A DNA stretch of 64,000 bases. Origin: Streptococcus mitis subsp. hohhotensis (GTDB lineage: Bacteria; Bacillota; Bacilli; Lactobacillales; Streptococcaceae). The stretch spans positions 124,001 through 188,000 of the forward strand of contig NZ_JPFZ01000013.1 in assembly GCF_000722775.1 (NCBI RefSeq), given 5' to 3'. A model generated the notes under the pieces. The model had not been told where the DNA came from, did not search any database, and saw only the letters and a program-made list of their open reading frames with translations. Positions 37,194 to 45,833 of this stretch are shown here, in pieces. The translations under genes were made by a program, and so were the position numbers. Each line of letters opens with the position of its first letter. Position 1 is the stretch's first letter.

Positions 37194-37865
37194 ATGAAAT
37201 CACTTCGTTTTCAATCTGTCTTTGATATCATCGGACCAGTTATGATTGGCCCATCTAGTAGCCATACAGCTGGTGCTGTTCGTATTGGGAAGATTGTCTC
37301 TTCCATTTTTGATGATACTCCGACAGAAGTCGAATTCCAACTATTTAACTCATTTGCCAAGACCTATCGTGGTCACGGGACAGACCTAGCCCTTGTTGCA
37401 GGTATTTTAGGCATGGATACAGATGATCCTGAAATCCCAAATAGTCTGGAGATTGCCCACAAGCGTGGCATCAAGATTGTCTGGACCATTCAGAAAGACA
37501 GCAATGCCCCCCACCCAAACACCACTAAAATTACCGTCAAAAATGCCCACAAGACCATCAGCGTAACTGGTATTTCTATCGGTGGAGGGAATATTCAGGT
37601 CACCGAACTCAATGGCTTTGCCGTCTCTCTCAATATGAATACACCGACTATCATCATTGTTCATCAAGATATTCCAGGTATGATTGCCCTCGTAACAGAA
37701 GCCCTTTCACGCTATGGTATCAATATCGCCCAGATGAATGTTACTCGTGAAAAAGCTGGTGAAAAAGCCATTATGATTATCGAAGTCGACAGTCGCAACT
37801 GTGATGAGGCCATCGAAGAAATTCGTAAAATCCCTCATCTCCACAATGTCAATTTCTTTAAATAG
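37194..37865 (+). CDS. sdaAB: L-serine dehydratase, iron-sulfur-dependent, beta subunit
   Basis: A 223-residue subunit starting SLRFQSVFDIIGPVMIGPSSSHTAGAVRIG, the serine-binding region, with a C-terminal ACT domain (about 150-220, IIIVHQDIPGMIALVTEALSRYGINIA). Together with the alpha subunit it converts L-serine to pyruvate and ammonia. The alpha gene begins eight bases downstream. A TATAAT at about 37158 probably serves both. Confidence 0.94.
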   Translation: MKSLRFQSVFDIIGPVMIGPSSSHTAGAVRIGKIVSSIFDDTPTEVEFQLFNSFAKTYRGHGTDLALVAGILGMDTDDPEIPNSLEIAHKRGIKIVWTIQKDSNAPHPNTTKITVKNAHKTISVTGISIGGGNIQVTELNGFAVSLNMNTPTIIIVHQDIPGMIALVTEALSRYGINIAQMNVTREKAGEKAIMIIEVDSRNCDEAIEEIRKIPHLHNVNFFK

Positions 37866-37873
37866 GAGGAAGC

Positions 37874-38746
37874 ATGTTTTATTCTATCAAAGAATTGGTC
37901 GAGCAGGCAGAACTGGACTTTCAAGGAAATGTCGCAGAACTCATGATTACAACAGAGTTTGAATTGACCGGTCGCGAACGTGAAGAAGTCTTCCTTCTCA
38001 TGGAACGCAATCTGGAAGTCATGAAAGCCTCTGTCCAACTTGGCCTCAATGAAAATAAATCTCGTAGTGGCCTGACAGGTGGAGATGCTGCCAAATTGGA
38101 TCACTACATCAAAAACGGAAAAACTCTGTCAGATTATACGATTCTCTCGGCTGCCCGAAATGCCATCGCAGTCAATGAACACAATGCTAAAATGGGCTTG
38201 GTTTGTGCCACTCCGACCGCAGGAAGTGCTGGCTGTCTGCCCTCAGTTCTAACAGCTGCTATTGAAAAATTAGACCTCAGCCACGAACAACAGCTGGATT
38301 TCCTCTTTGCTGCCGGTGCCTTTGGACTAGTCATCGCAAACAACGCCTCTATCTCAGGTGCTGAAGGCGGTTGCCAAGCTGAGGTTGGTTCAGCATCTGC
38401 TATGAGTGCTGCAGCCTTGACTCTAGCTGCAGGCGGAACACCTTATCAGGCCAGCCAGGCCATTGCCTTTGTCATTAAAAATATGCTAGGCCTCATCTGT
38501 GACCCTGTTGCCGGCTTGGTCGAAGTTCCCTGTGTCAAACGCAATGCCATGGGAGCTAGCTTTGCCTTCATCGCAGCAGACATGGCCCTGGCAGGTATCG
38601 AATCTAAAATTCCTGTGGATGAAGTTATCGATGCCATGTACCAAGTAGGAGCAAGCATGCCAACTGCCTTTCGTGAAACAGCTGAAGGTGGACTCGCTGC
38701 CACACCTACTGGTCGTCGCCTCCAAAAAGAAATTTTCGGAGAATAA
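37874..38746 (+). CDS. sdaAA: L-serine dehydratase, iron-sulfur-dependent, alpha subunit
   Basis: A 290-residue subunit. Cysteine residues likely to ligate the 4Fe-4S cluster are in ATPTAGSAGCLPS, GGCQAEVGSASAM and LICDPVAGLVEVPCVKRN. AGGAGGAAGC precedes the ATG. It is the catalytic partner of SdaAB. A HAD phosphatase gene follows 21 bases after its stop, with its own ribosome binding site. Confidence 0.94.
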   Translation: MFYSIKELVEQAELDFQGNVAELMITTEFELTGREREEVFLLMERNLEVMKASVQLGLNENKSRSGLTGGDAAKLDHYIKNGKTLSDYTILSAARNAIAVNEHNAKMGLVCATPTAGSAGCLPSVLTAAIEKLDLSHEQQLDFLFAAGAFGLVIANNASISGAEGGCQAEVGSASAMSAAALTLAAGGTPYQASQAIAFVIKNMLGLICDPVAGLVEVPCVKRNAMGASFAFIAADMALAGIESKIPVDEVIDAMYQVGASMPTAFRETAEGGLAATPTGRRLQKEIFGE

Positions 38747-38767
38747 GCTTATCAAATAGGAGAAACC

Positions 38768-39400
38768 ATGATCTCTATCACAGCTATCTTTTTCGATCTG
38801 GATGGAACCCTCGTTGACAGTTCTATCGGGATTCACAATGCCTTTACCCATACCTTTAAGGTGCTGGGGGTGCCTAGCCCTGATGCCAAAACTATTCGTG
38901 GTTTTATGGGGCCGCCTCTTGAAAGTAGTTTTGCGACCTGCCTGCCTAAAGAACAAATTTCTGAGGCTGTCCAGATATACCGTTCCTACTACAAGGAAAA
39001 AGGAATCTATGAAGCTCAACTCTTTCCTCAGATTGTAGACTTACTTCAAGAACTATCCAAGAATTACCCTCTCTACATCACCACTACAAAGAATACTCCA
39101 ACTGCTCAAGATATGACTAAAAACTTGGGAATCCATCATTTCTTTGATGGCATTTATGGTTCCAGCCCTGAAGCACCCCATAAGGCAGATGCCATTCGCC
39201 AAGCCTTGCAGACACATCAACTAGCACCGGAACAAGCCATCATCATCGGAGATACCAAGTTTGATATGCTTGGAGCTCAAGAAACAGGCATTCAGAAATT
39301 GGCCGTCACTTGGGGATTTGGAGAGCAAGCAGATTTGCTCAACTATCAGCCTGATTATATCGCTCACAAACCCATAGAAGTTTTGGCGTATTTTCAATAA
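38768..39400 (+). CDS. HAD-superfamily hydrolase (phosphoglycolate phosphatase-like)
   Basis: A 210-residue HAD phosphatase. Motif I FFDLDGTLVDS has the nucleophile Asp10 and the acid/base Asp12. Motif II is around YITTTKN, the Lys of HKAD gives motif III, and motif IV is IIGDTKFDMLGA. An alpha-helical cap of the Gph/PpaX type lies between motifs I and II. The substrate is unknown; phosphoglycolate and pyrophosphate are typical for this group. TAGGAGAAACC precedes the ATG. Confidence 0.88.
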   Translation: MISITAIFFDLDGTLVDSSIGIHNAFTHTFKVLGVPSPDAKTIRGFMGPPLESSFATCLPKEQISEAVQIYRSYYKEKGIYEAQLFPQIVDLLQELSKNYPLYITTTKNTPTAQDMTKNLGIHHFFDGIYGSSPEAPHKADAIRQALQTHQLAPEQAIIIGDTKFDMLGAQETGIQKLAVTWGFGEQADLLNYQPDYIAHKPIEVLAYFQ

Positions 39401-39411
39401 CATAGACTGGG

Positions 39412-39512
39412 CGACAACTCTATTTCAGAAGAAAATGAAGCAAGTCTCTACATAACAAAACGCATATTACCAAGGTGCTTCTGTACTGACCTGATAATAT
39501 GCGTTTTTCTTT
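39412..39512. repeat. intergenic stem-loop repeat, copy 2, acting as bidirectional terminator
   Basis: AAAACGCATATTA (39457-39469) and TAATATGCGTTTT (39495-39507) form a perfect 13-bp stem with a T run on the plus side. It aligns with 26470-26556, including the leading CTATTTCAGAAGAAAATGAAG. It lies between the HAD gene and the convergent capD-like gene. Confidence 0.75.
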
Positions 39513-39513
39513 T

Positions 39514-41364
39514 TTATTCAACATGGGTTGTTTGATTAGCAAAGGCGATAATGGCTTGCTTCAATTCATCTCCACTGAGAGTACGGAACTCTTCAATCTT
39601 TTGATCGATGGCTTCTAGAGGCATAACATTAACCTTACCAACGAAAATCTTATCCATAACTTGGTTATCAACAAGTTCGGTTGATACCAAGAGTTCTTCG
39701 TAAAGTTTTTCGCCTGGACGGATTCCAACTTCAACAATTGGAATTTCGCTTTCGGTATGGCCACTTAGAAGGACCATTTTCTTGGCCAAGTCATAAATCT
39801 TGACTGGTTTACCCATATCAAGGATAAAGACTTCCCCATCCTTGGCATAAGCACCAGCATGGATAACCAGACGGCTAGCTTCTGGAATAGTCATAAAGTA
39901 ACGGGTCATGCGGAAGTCTGTCACCGTTACAGGCCCACCTTCAGCAATCTGACGTTCAAAGACTGGAATCACACTACCACGGCTACCAAGAACATTCCCA
40001 AAACGAACTGCACAGTAGGTCGATTGGCTACGTTGATTAAAGCCAGTGACAATCAACTCAGCCACGCGCTTGGTTGCTCCCATAACATTTGGTGGATTAA
40101 CCGCCTTATCTGTCGAAATCATAACCATCTTAGGTACTTTAGCTTCATCAACAGCTCTAGCAACATTGTAGGTTCCACGAATATTGTTTTTGAAGGCTTC
40201 TTTTGGATTGCGTTCCATCATAGGAACGTGCTTGTGGGCAGCCGCATGATAAACAATAGCTGGCTTGTACTGCTTAAAGACTTGCAAGAGACGGTCGTAG
40301 TCTTGAATATCTGCGATAACTGGCACATAATCAATCCCTTGGAACTTACGAATCAATTCATGATAAACAAGGTAGATTGAATTTTCCCCGTGACCGAGCA
40401 AGACGACGCGTTCAGGATTGAAGCGACTAACTTGGCGACAGATTTCAGAACCGATTGAGCCACCAGCACCTGTAACCAAGATTGTCTTACCTGTCAGTTC
40501 TGCTCCCAGACGCGATTCGTCAAGACGAATTTCCTGACGACCCAAAAGGTCCGTAATATCAATTTTTTGGAAGCCAGTACCTGCTTGGTGAAGTCCCTGA
40601 ACAACGGTTTCAACCTTAGGCATCTTGTAACATTTGACACCCAGCTTATTACACATCTGTAAGATACGTTCATATTCTGACGGGTCAAGCGACGGAATCG
40701 CAACGATAACACGCTCGATTTGGTGGCGTTTGGCTAATTCAGGCAATTCATCATATGAACCCAAAACAGGAATCCCACCAAGTTTTTGTCCTTTTTTCTT
40801 CGCATCCTTATCCAAAATACCAACAAGTTCCAAATCACTGGTTGGATGTTGGTAACTATCCATAAAGAGGGCCCCACCATCACCGGCACCAATCAAGAAG
40901 GTCCGACGGTGTTCTCCATCACCACTGCCTTTTTTGCGTCTAGAGTAGATTAACTGCCAAGTAATCCGTGGCAATAAAATCAAGAAGGTACTCAACAAGA
41001 TAAAGAGAATGATGAAACGGATTGAAAAAAGTGGCAAGAAGGCATAGCAGATTCCATAAGACAAAACACTGCTAGCAGTCACACCAAAAAAGATTTTCAT
41101 AAAGTCCGTAATCTTGCTGTAACGACTAATACTAGCATTCAACCCCCAAAATCCAATCATCAATTGATAGAACAGGAAGGCCAAACTCGTATAGATGATG
41201 TAGTCAACAGGTGCTGGATTAATCAGCCCATAAAATAAAATATAAGATACAATGATGGAAACCACCATACTGAAAATATCAAATATTCCCCAGAAAACCT
41301 GCTTTTGTTGTTTATTTAAAATTTCCACCAGATCAATCACATAATCTGTTAGTTTTTTATTCAT
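39514..41364 (-). CDS. CapD-like membrane nucleotide-sugar dehydratase
   Basis: A 616-residue protein of the WbpM/CapD/PglF family. Four N-terminal membrane helices (about 20-135) precede a CoA-binding-like Rossmann region (about 150-260) and an SDR domain with NAD motif VTGAGGSIGSEICRQ (about 296-310) and MVISTDKAVNPPNVMGATKR at the active site. These enzymes act on UDP-GlcNAc as 4,6-dehydratases for capsule or glycan sugars. A GT2 gene lies upstream on the same strand. The acceptor polysaccharide is unknown. Confidence 0.9.
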   Translation of the reverse strand: MNKKLTDYVIDLVEILNKQQKQVFWGIFDIFSMVVSIIVSYILFYGLINPAPVDYIIYTSLAFLFYQLMIGFWGLNASISRYSKITDFMKIFFGVTASSVLSYGICYAFLPLFSIRFIILFILLSTFLILLPRITWQLIYSRRKKGSGDGEHRRTFLIGAGDGGALFMDSYQHPTSDLELVGILDKDAKKKGQKLGGIPVLGSYDELPELAKRHQIERVIVAIPSLDPSEYERILQMCNKLGVKCYKMPKVETVVQGLHQAGTGFQKIDITDLLGRQEIRLDESRLGAELTGKTILVTGAGGSIGSEICRQVSRFNPERVVLLGHGENSIYLVYHELIRKFQGIDYVPVIADIQDYDRLLQVFKQYKPAIVYHAAAHKHVPMMERNPKEAFKNNIRGTYNVARAVDEAKVPKMVMISTDKAVNPPNVMGATKRVAELIVTGFNQRSQSTYCAVRFGNVLGSRGSVIPVFERQIAEGGPVTVTDFRMTRYFMTIPEASRLVIHAGAYAKDGEVFILDMGKPVKIYDLAKKMVLLSGHTESEIPIVEVGIRPGEKLYEELLVSTELVDNQVMDKIFVGKVNVMPLEAIDQKIEEFRTLSGDELKQAIIAFANQTTHVE

Positions 41365-41431
41365 GTCAATCTACTCCTCCTTAAAAGAGTTTTACTATAT
41401 TGTTATTGTAGCACATTTTAATTTATTTGGC

Positions 41432-42469
41432 TTATTTTTCCAAATAAATTACTGTTCCCTTGTACTCTTTCTTCCATTTAAATCCTCTAATTAAACCTAC
41501 AACCGTTCCAAGGCCATAAGCAAAGTGAATGGAAAATAAAAGAAAGGGCATCACAATTAGAAATCCATTTTTATGTTTTAATAAAGTCAGCAAAGTGAGT
41601 AATGACAAAAGTAGAAAATAAGCACCTAATAGTAAAGTTATGAATACAAATGTGATCGGTAACAATGCTAGACTAAACACAAGACTCAAAACAAATAAAC
41701 AAGGAACATAGTGAAATAATGATAAACACTTAGGCTGAACATGACTTGTCAAGCCAATCCACAAACCATTTGAATACTTTTGATGCAGCATTTTCTTGAA
41801 TGTTGGTCGAATATACTGATAAGATAGAATACTTGGGCTATAGCGGATTTTATAACCATGTTCTCGAACTCTATAATGAATATCATTATCTTCAGTTCGG
41901 CCAAGTTGCTCATTTACTAAACCAACCTTCTGGAAAACCTCTCGTTTATACATCCCATGAAAAATAGAAGAAACATATCTATCCTCGGAACTATTTCGAT
42001 AATTGGCAATGCTACTGCCAAACATATTTTCCTCAACAAGATGCAAGGTCTCTGCCCATTTTCCCTTTCCTTCAACAATCGTCGGTCTAGGTCCCCCACA
42101 GACAGATTCACCTTGTTGAATAACAGCCACATTATTCATTACAAAACTCTCAGTAACTTTTGAATGAGCATCAATTTTTAAAATAAGGTCCCCTACAGAA
42201 TGTTTAACTCCCAGGTTAAAACCACTAGCTTGATTTTTCTTAGGATTGTTATACAATCTAATTGAGTTAAACTCTGTGTCTTCTTTTATAAATTGCTGAA
42301 TGATGGCTGTTGTCCCATCTGTAGACATAGCATTTATAAATAGAATTTCAATATTTTCTTTAGGATAGGTTTGATTTTTTAAGTCGTCAATTAGACCAGG
42401 CAGGTATTTTTCTTCATTGTATGCACTGATTACAATGGATACGAGAAGACTTTCAACATTTTGAGTCAC
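41432..42469 (-). CDS. family 2 glycosyltransferase with C-terminal membrane helices
   Basis: A 345-residue membrane glycosyltransferase. The GT2 core begins VSIVISAYNEEKYLPGLI, with the DxD-type metal site in ILKIDAHSKV and the acceptor-side motif GRTEDNDIHYRVRE. Three C-terminal helices (about 250-330) anchor it. It lies 67 bases upstream of the CapD-like gene, so the two may contribute to one surface glycan. Donor and acceptor are not evident. Confidence 0.87.
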   Translation of the reverse strand: MTQNVESLLVSIVISAYNEEKYLPGLIDDLKNQTYPKENIEILFINAMSTDGTTAIIQQFIKEDTEFNSIRLYNNPKKNQASGFNLGVKHSVGDLILKIDAHSKVTESFVMNNVAVIQQGESVCGGPRPTIVEGKGKWAETLHLVEENMFGSSIANYRNSSEDRYVSSIFHGMYKREVFQKVGLVNEQLGRTEDNDIHYRVREHGYKIRYSPSILSYQYIRPTFKKMLHQKYSNGLWIGLTSHVQPKCLSLFHYVPCLFVLSLVFSLALLPITFVFITLLLGAYFLLLSLLTLLTLLKHKNGFLIVMPFLLFSIHFAYGLGTVVGLIRGFKWKKEYKGTVIYLEK

Positions 42470-42619
42470 TACTACTCTCCTGAATTTTTCCTTCCACTAT
42501 TTTATCATAATTTTCAAGACTTTCCCATTTTTATCTTGAAAGCCAGAAACCTTACTTGACATTATAGTGAGAAAGCCTTAAAATAAGCTGTTATTAAAAT
42601 CAACTAGAAGAGGTATTAT

Positions 42620-43786
42620 ATGAAAAAGCAATCACTCTTTTTTGTTCCAGGTATTATCCTGATTGGTGTTTCCTTGCGGACTCCTTTTACTGTTTTACCC
42701 ATTATTTTGGGAGATATTTCGCAAGGGCTAGGAGTAGAAGTTAGTTCGCTTGGTATCTTAACCAGCCTTCCTCTCCTTATGTTTACCCTCTTCTCGCTCT
42801 TTTCTACCCGACTGGCTCAGAAAATTGGCTTAGAACATCTCTTTACCTACAGCCTCTTCTTCTTGACTATCGGTTCTATCATTAGACTAATCAATCTACC
42901 CCTGCTCTATCTAGGAACCTTGATGGTTGGGGCAAGTATCGCAGTCATCAATGTTCTGCTTCCTAGTCTCATCCAAGCCAATCAACCAAAGAAGATTGGT
43001 TTTCTAACCACCTTATATGTAACCTCTATGGGGATTGCAACGGCTCTGGCCTCCTATCTGGCTGTGCCTATTACACAAGCCAGTTCTTGGAAAGGACTTA
43101 TCATCCTCCTCACCCTGCTCTGCCTAGCAACTTTTTTGGTCTGGCTGCCTAATCACCGCTATAATCACAGACTGGCTCCACAAACCAAACAAAAAAGCAA
43201 AACAAAGGTCATGCATAATAAACAGGTCTGGGCAGTGATTGTCTTTGCAGGTTTTCAATCCTTGCTCTTTTATACCGCTATGACCTGGCTACCTACCATG
43301 GCCATCCATGCAGGCCTATCCAGTCACGAAGCTGGCTTGCTGACTTCTATCTTCTCTCTGATTAGCATTCCTTTTTCAATGACCATCCCAAGCCTGACAA
43401 CCAGCTTGTCTACTCGCAACCGTCAGCTCATGCTCACTCTGGTTTCACTAGCTGGTGTTGTCGGCATTTCCATGCTCTTTTTCCCAATCGGTAATTTCTT
43501 TTACTGGCTTGCCATCCATCTCCTCATCGGAACCGCAACCAGCGCCCTCTTCCCTTATCTCATGGTCAACTTTTCACTCAAGACAAGCGCCCCTGAAAAG
43601 ACTGCCCAATTGTCTGGTTTGTCTCAAACAGGAGGCTATATCCTAGCAGCCTTTGGGCCAACTCTATTTGGTTACAGTTTTGACCTTTTCCACTCTTGGG
43701 TACCAGCTGTAGCTGCTCTCTTGCTCGTAGATATCCTGATGACTGTGGCCCTCTTTACAGTGGACAGAGCTGATAAAATCCTCTAA
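42620..43786 (+). CDS. MFS transporter, CynX/NimT type
   Basis: A 388-residue protein with 12 membrane helices and the CynX-like start FVPGIILIGVSLRTPFTVLPIIL, in which the GVSLRTPFT segment is characteristic of this subfamily. It is oriented away from the GT2 gene, with AGAAGAGG upstream of the ATG, and ends at the terminator at 43785. The substrate is unknown. Confidence 0.82.
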   Translation: MKKQSLFFVPGIILIGVSLRTPFTVLPIILGDISQGLGVEVSSLGILTSLPLLMFTLFSLFSTRLAQKIGLEHLFTYSLFFLTIGSIIRLINLPLLYLGTLMVGASIAVINVLLPSLIQANQPKKIGFLTTLYVTSMGIATALASYLAVPITQASSWKGLIILLTLLCLATFLVWLPNHRYNHRLAPQTKQKSKTKVMHNKQVWAVIVFAGFQSLLFYTAMTWLPTMAIHAGLSSHEAGLLTSIFSLISIPFSMTIPSLTTSLSTRNRQLMLTLVSLAGVVGISMLFFPIGNFFYWLAIHLLIGTATSALFPYLMVNFSLKTSAPEKTAQLSGLSQTGGYILAAFGPTLFGYSFDLFHSWVPAVAALLLVDILMTVALFTVDRADKIL

Positions 43787-43814
43787 ACTTCTAGTTTTGG
43801 CTAGAAGTTTTTTA
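43785..43814 (+). terminator. terminator of the MFS gene
   Basis: AAACTTCTAG and CTAGAAGTTT form a perfect 10-bp stem with a six-base loop, followed by TTTTA. Confidence 0.85.
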
Positions 43815-43907
43815 TATATAAAAATTTTACACATTTCTCTTGACAGGGCTTTCTTTTAGATGTACAATGTATGTGTAGAAAAATTATATATAAAAATCTT
43901 ACACATT
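43813..43907 (+). promoter_or_regulatory. PadR promoter flanked by 23-bp direct repeats
   Basis: TTGACA (43840-43845), 17 bases, TACAAT (43863-43868). A 23-bp sequence (TATATATAAAAATTTTACAC then ATT) at 43813-43835 recurs with one mismatch at 43885-43907. One copy lies just upstream of the -35 and one downstream of the -10. The second copy also forms the right arm of an inverted repeat, TGTGTA (43873-43878) to TACACA. This is the expected layout for autorepression by PadR. Confidence 0.7.
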
Positions 43908-43924
43908 AGAAAAGGAGGTTCCCC

Positions 43925-44251
43925 ATGTACTTTCCAACATCCTCTGCCTTGATTGAATTTCTCATCTTGGCCGTACTGGAGCAGGATGATTCTTATGGTT
44001 ATGAGATTAGCCAAACCATTAAGCTGATCGCTAATATCAAAGAATCTACACTCTATCCTATCCTAAAAAAATTGGAAGGCAATAGCTTTCTGACAACCTA
44101 TTCTAGAGAGTTCCAAGGTCGCATGCGCAAATACTACTCCTTGACAAATGGTGGTATAGAACAGCTCGTGACCCTAAAAGATGAATGGGCACTCTATACA
44201 GACACCATCAATGGCATCATAGAAGGGAGTATCCGCCATGACAAGAACTGA
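43925..44251 (+). CDS. PadR-family transcriptional regulator
   Basis: A 108-residue winged-helix regulator of the PadR family, with LIEFLILAVLEQDDSYGYEISQTI at the N terminus and the recognition region STLYPILKKLEGNSFLTT. AAAAGGAGGTT precedes the ATG. It heads the operon padR-DUF1700-DUF4097 and overlaps the next gene by 14 bases. Such PadR modules respond to envelope stress or drugs; here it probably represses its own operon through the 23-bp repeats. Confidence 0.88.
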   Translation: MYFPTSSALIEFLILAVLEQDDSYGYEISQTIKLIANIKESTLYPILKKLEGNSFLTTYSREFQGRMRKYYSLTNGGIEQLVTLKDEWALYTDTINGIIEGSIRHDKN

Positions 44252-44831
44252 ATACCTGACTCAGCTAGAACTCTATCTCAAAAAACTGCCTCAGGCTGAC
44301 CAAATTGAAGCCATGGACTATTTCAGAGAACTCTTTGACGATGCTGGAGTCGAGGGAGAAGAAGAACTCATCGCTAGTTTAGGAACTCCCAAAGAAGCAG
44401 CTCATGAAGTCCTCTCCAATCTCCTCGATAAAAAAATCAATGAGGCACCCGCTCAAAAGAATAACCGACAAATTTTGCATATCGCCTTGTTAGCTCTCCT
44501 TGCAGCACCCATCGGTATTCCTCTGGGAATCGCCATCCTCGTGTCCCTGTTCGCAATCCTTGTGGCAGCCTTGACTGTCATTCTAGCTTTCTTTGCGGTT
44601 TCCATACTTGGTATCATCGGCGGATTCCTATTTTTAGTTGAAAGTTTCACTGTCCTAGCCCAAGCTAAATCAGCCTTTATCTTGATTTTCGGCTCTGGTT
44701 TACTAGCCATCGGTGCTTCTTCACTAGTCTTACTAGGTATTTCCTATGTAGCCCGCTTCTTCGGCCTACTCATTGTTCGCCTAGTGCAATTTGTTCTCAA
44801 AAAAGGAAAGAGAGGTGACCAGCATGCGTAA
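44238..44831 (+). CDS. DUF1700 membrane protein
   Basis: A 197-residue protein with a soluble N-terminal half (about 1-75, EYLTQLELYLKKLPQADQIEAMDYFRELFDD) typical of DUF1700/HAAS domains and three to four helices after residue 80. DUF1700 proteins are regularly encoded between PadR regulators and DUF4097 proteins. It overlaps padR by 14 bases and the next gene by eight. Its role in the envelope response is unknown. Confidence 0.82.
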   Translation: MTRTEYLTQLELYLKKLPQADQIEAMDYFRELFDDAGVEGEEELIASLGTPKEAAHEVLSNLLDKKINEAPAQKNNRQILHIALLALLAAPIGIPLGIAILVSLFAILVAALTVILAFFAVSILGIIGGFLFLVESFTVLAQAKSAFILIFGSGLLAIGASSLVLLGISYVARFFGLLIVRLVQFVLKKGKRGDQHA

Positions 44832-45771
44832 ATTGACAAAAGGATTTCTCATTTTTGGTGTTGTGACTACCGTTATCGGCTTTTTCCTGCTCTTTGTAGG
44901 CATCCAATCTGACGGAATTAAGAGCCTACTTGCCATGTCCAAAGAACCTGTCTATGATAGCCGTACGGAAGAGCTAACCTTTGGCAAGGAAGTCGAAAAC
45001 CTAGAAATTACTCTCCACCAACACGCACTCACCATCACAGACTCTTTGGATGATCAAATCCACATTTCTTACCATCCATCACTCTCTGCTCACCATGATC
45101 TTGTTACGAATCAAAACGACAAAACTCTAAGCCTCACTGATAAGAAACTGTCTGAAACCCCATTTCTCTCTTCTGGAATTGGCGGGATTCTCCATATCGC
45201 AAGTAGCTACTCTCGTCGTTTTGAAGAAGTTATTCTCCAAGTTCCAAAAGGAAGAAGTCTAAAAGGGATCAACGTGTCAGCCAATCGTGGACAAACCACC
45301 ATCATAAATGCTAGCCTTGAAAATGCGACCCTCAATACAAACAGCTATCTCCTCCGAATTGAAGGAAGTCGTATCAAAAACAGTAAACTCACAACACCAA
45401 ATATCATCAATATCTTTAGCACAGAACTGACAGATAGTCAGCTAGAGTCAACAGAAAATCACTTCCACGCTGAAAAAATCCAAGTACACGGTAAGGTGGA
45501 ATTGATGGCGAAAACAGACCTACAACTGCTACTTTCCGAAGAAGAAAAACAAAGAATCAACTTAGATCTTTCAACAAAACATGGCTCTATTCATCATTTT
45601 TTAAGAGAAGGAAGGCGTTCGTTTAAAAACGAAGAAAACAAAGATGAACGATTAAGCAATCCTTATAAAACAGAAAAAGCAGATGCAAAAGATCAACTCA
45701 TCGCAAGGGCAGATCAGGATATCTATCTACTCAAATCAGAGGAACACGAATCTTCTTCTAGAAATCGTTGA
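44824..45771 (+). CDS. DUF4097-type envelope protein
   Basis: A 315-residue protein with one N-terminal helix (about 6-28) and an extracellular region rich in beta strands (residues 55-235) of the DUF4097 adhesin-like type, followed by a charged C-terminal tail. The start at 44824 has GAGGTGAC upstream; a longer frame from a TTG is less likely. It is the last gene of the PadR operon. The promoter for the following gene begins inside its stop codon. Confidence 0.8.
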   Translation: MRKLTKGFLIFGVVTTVIGFFLLFVGIQSDGIKSLLAMSKEPVYDSRTEELTFGKEVENLEITLHQHALTITDSLDDQIHISYHPSLSAHHDLVTNQNDKTLSLTDKKLSETPFLSSGIGGILHIASSYSRRFEEVILQVPKGRSLKGINVSANRGQTTIINASLENATLNTNSYLLRIEGSRIKNSKLTTPNIINIFSTELTDSQLESTENHFHAEKIQVHGKVELMAKTDLQLLLSEEEKQRINLDLSTKHGSIHHFLREGRRSFKNEENKDERLSNPYKTEKADAKDQLIARADQDIYLLKSEEHESSSRNR

Positions 45772-45796
45772 CAAAAGCGCTTACATCTGCTACTAT
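45768..45796 (+). promoter_or_regulatory. promoter with cre-like spacer
   Basis: TTGACA (45768-45773), 17 bases, TACTAT (45791-45796). The TGA stop of the preceding gene is within the -35. The spacer contains AAAGCGCTTACA, which fits the core of a pseudo-palindromic cre site. Confidence 0.6.
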
Positions 45797-45833
45797 GGAA
45801 GCATATTTATCTAACTAAAAAGGAGGTTCTACC

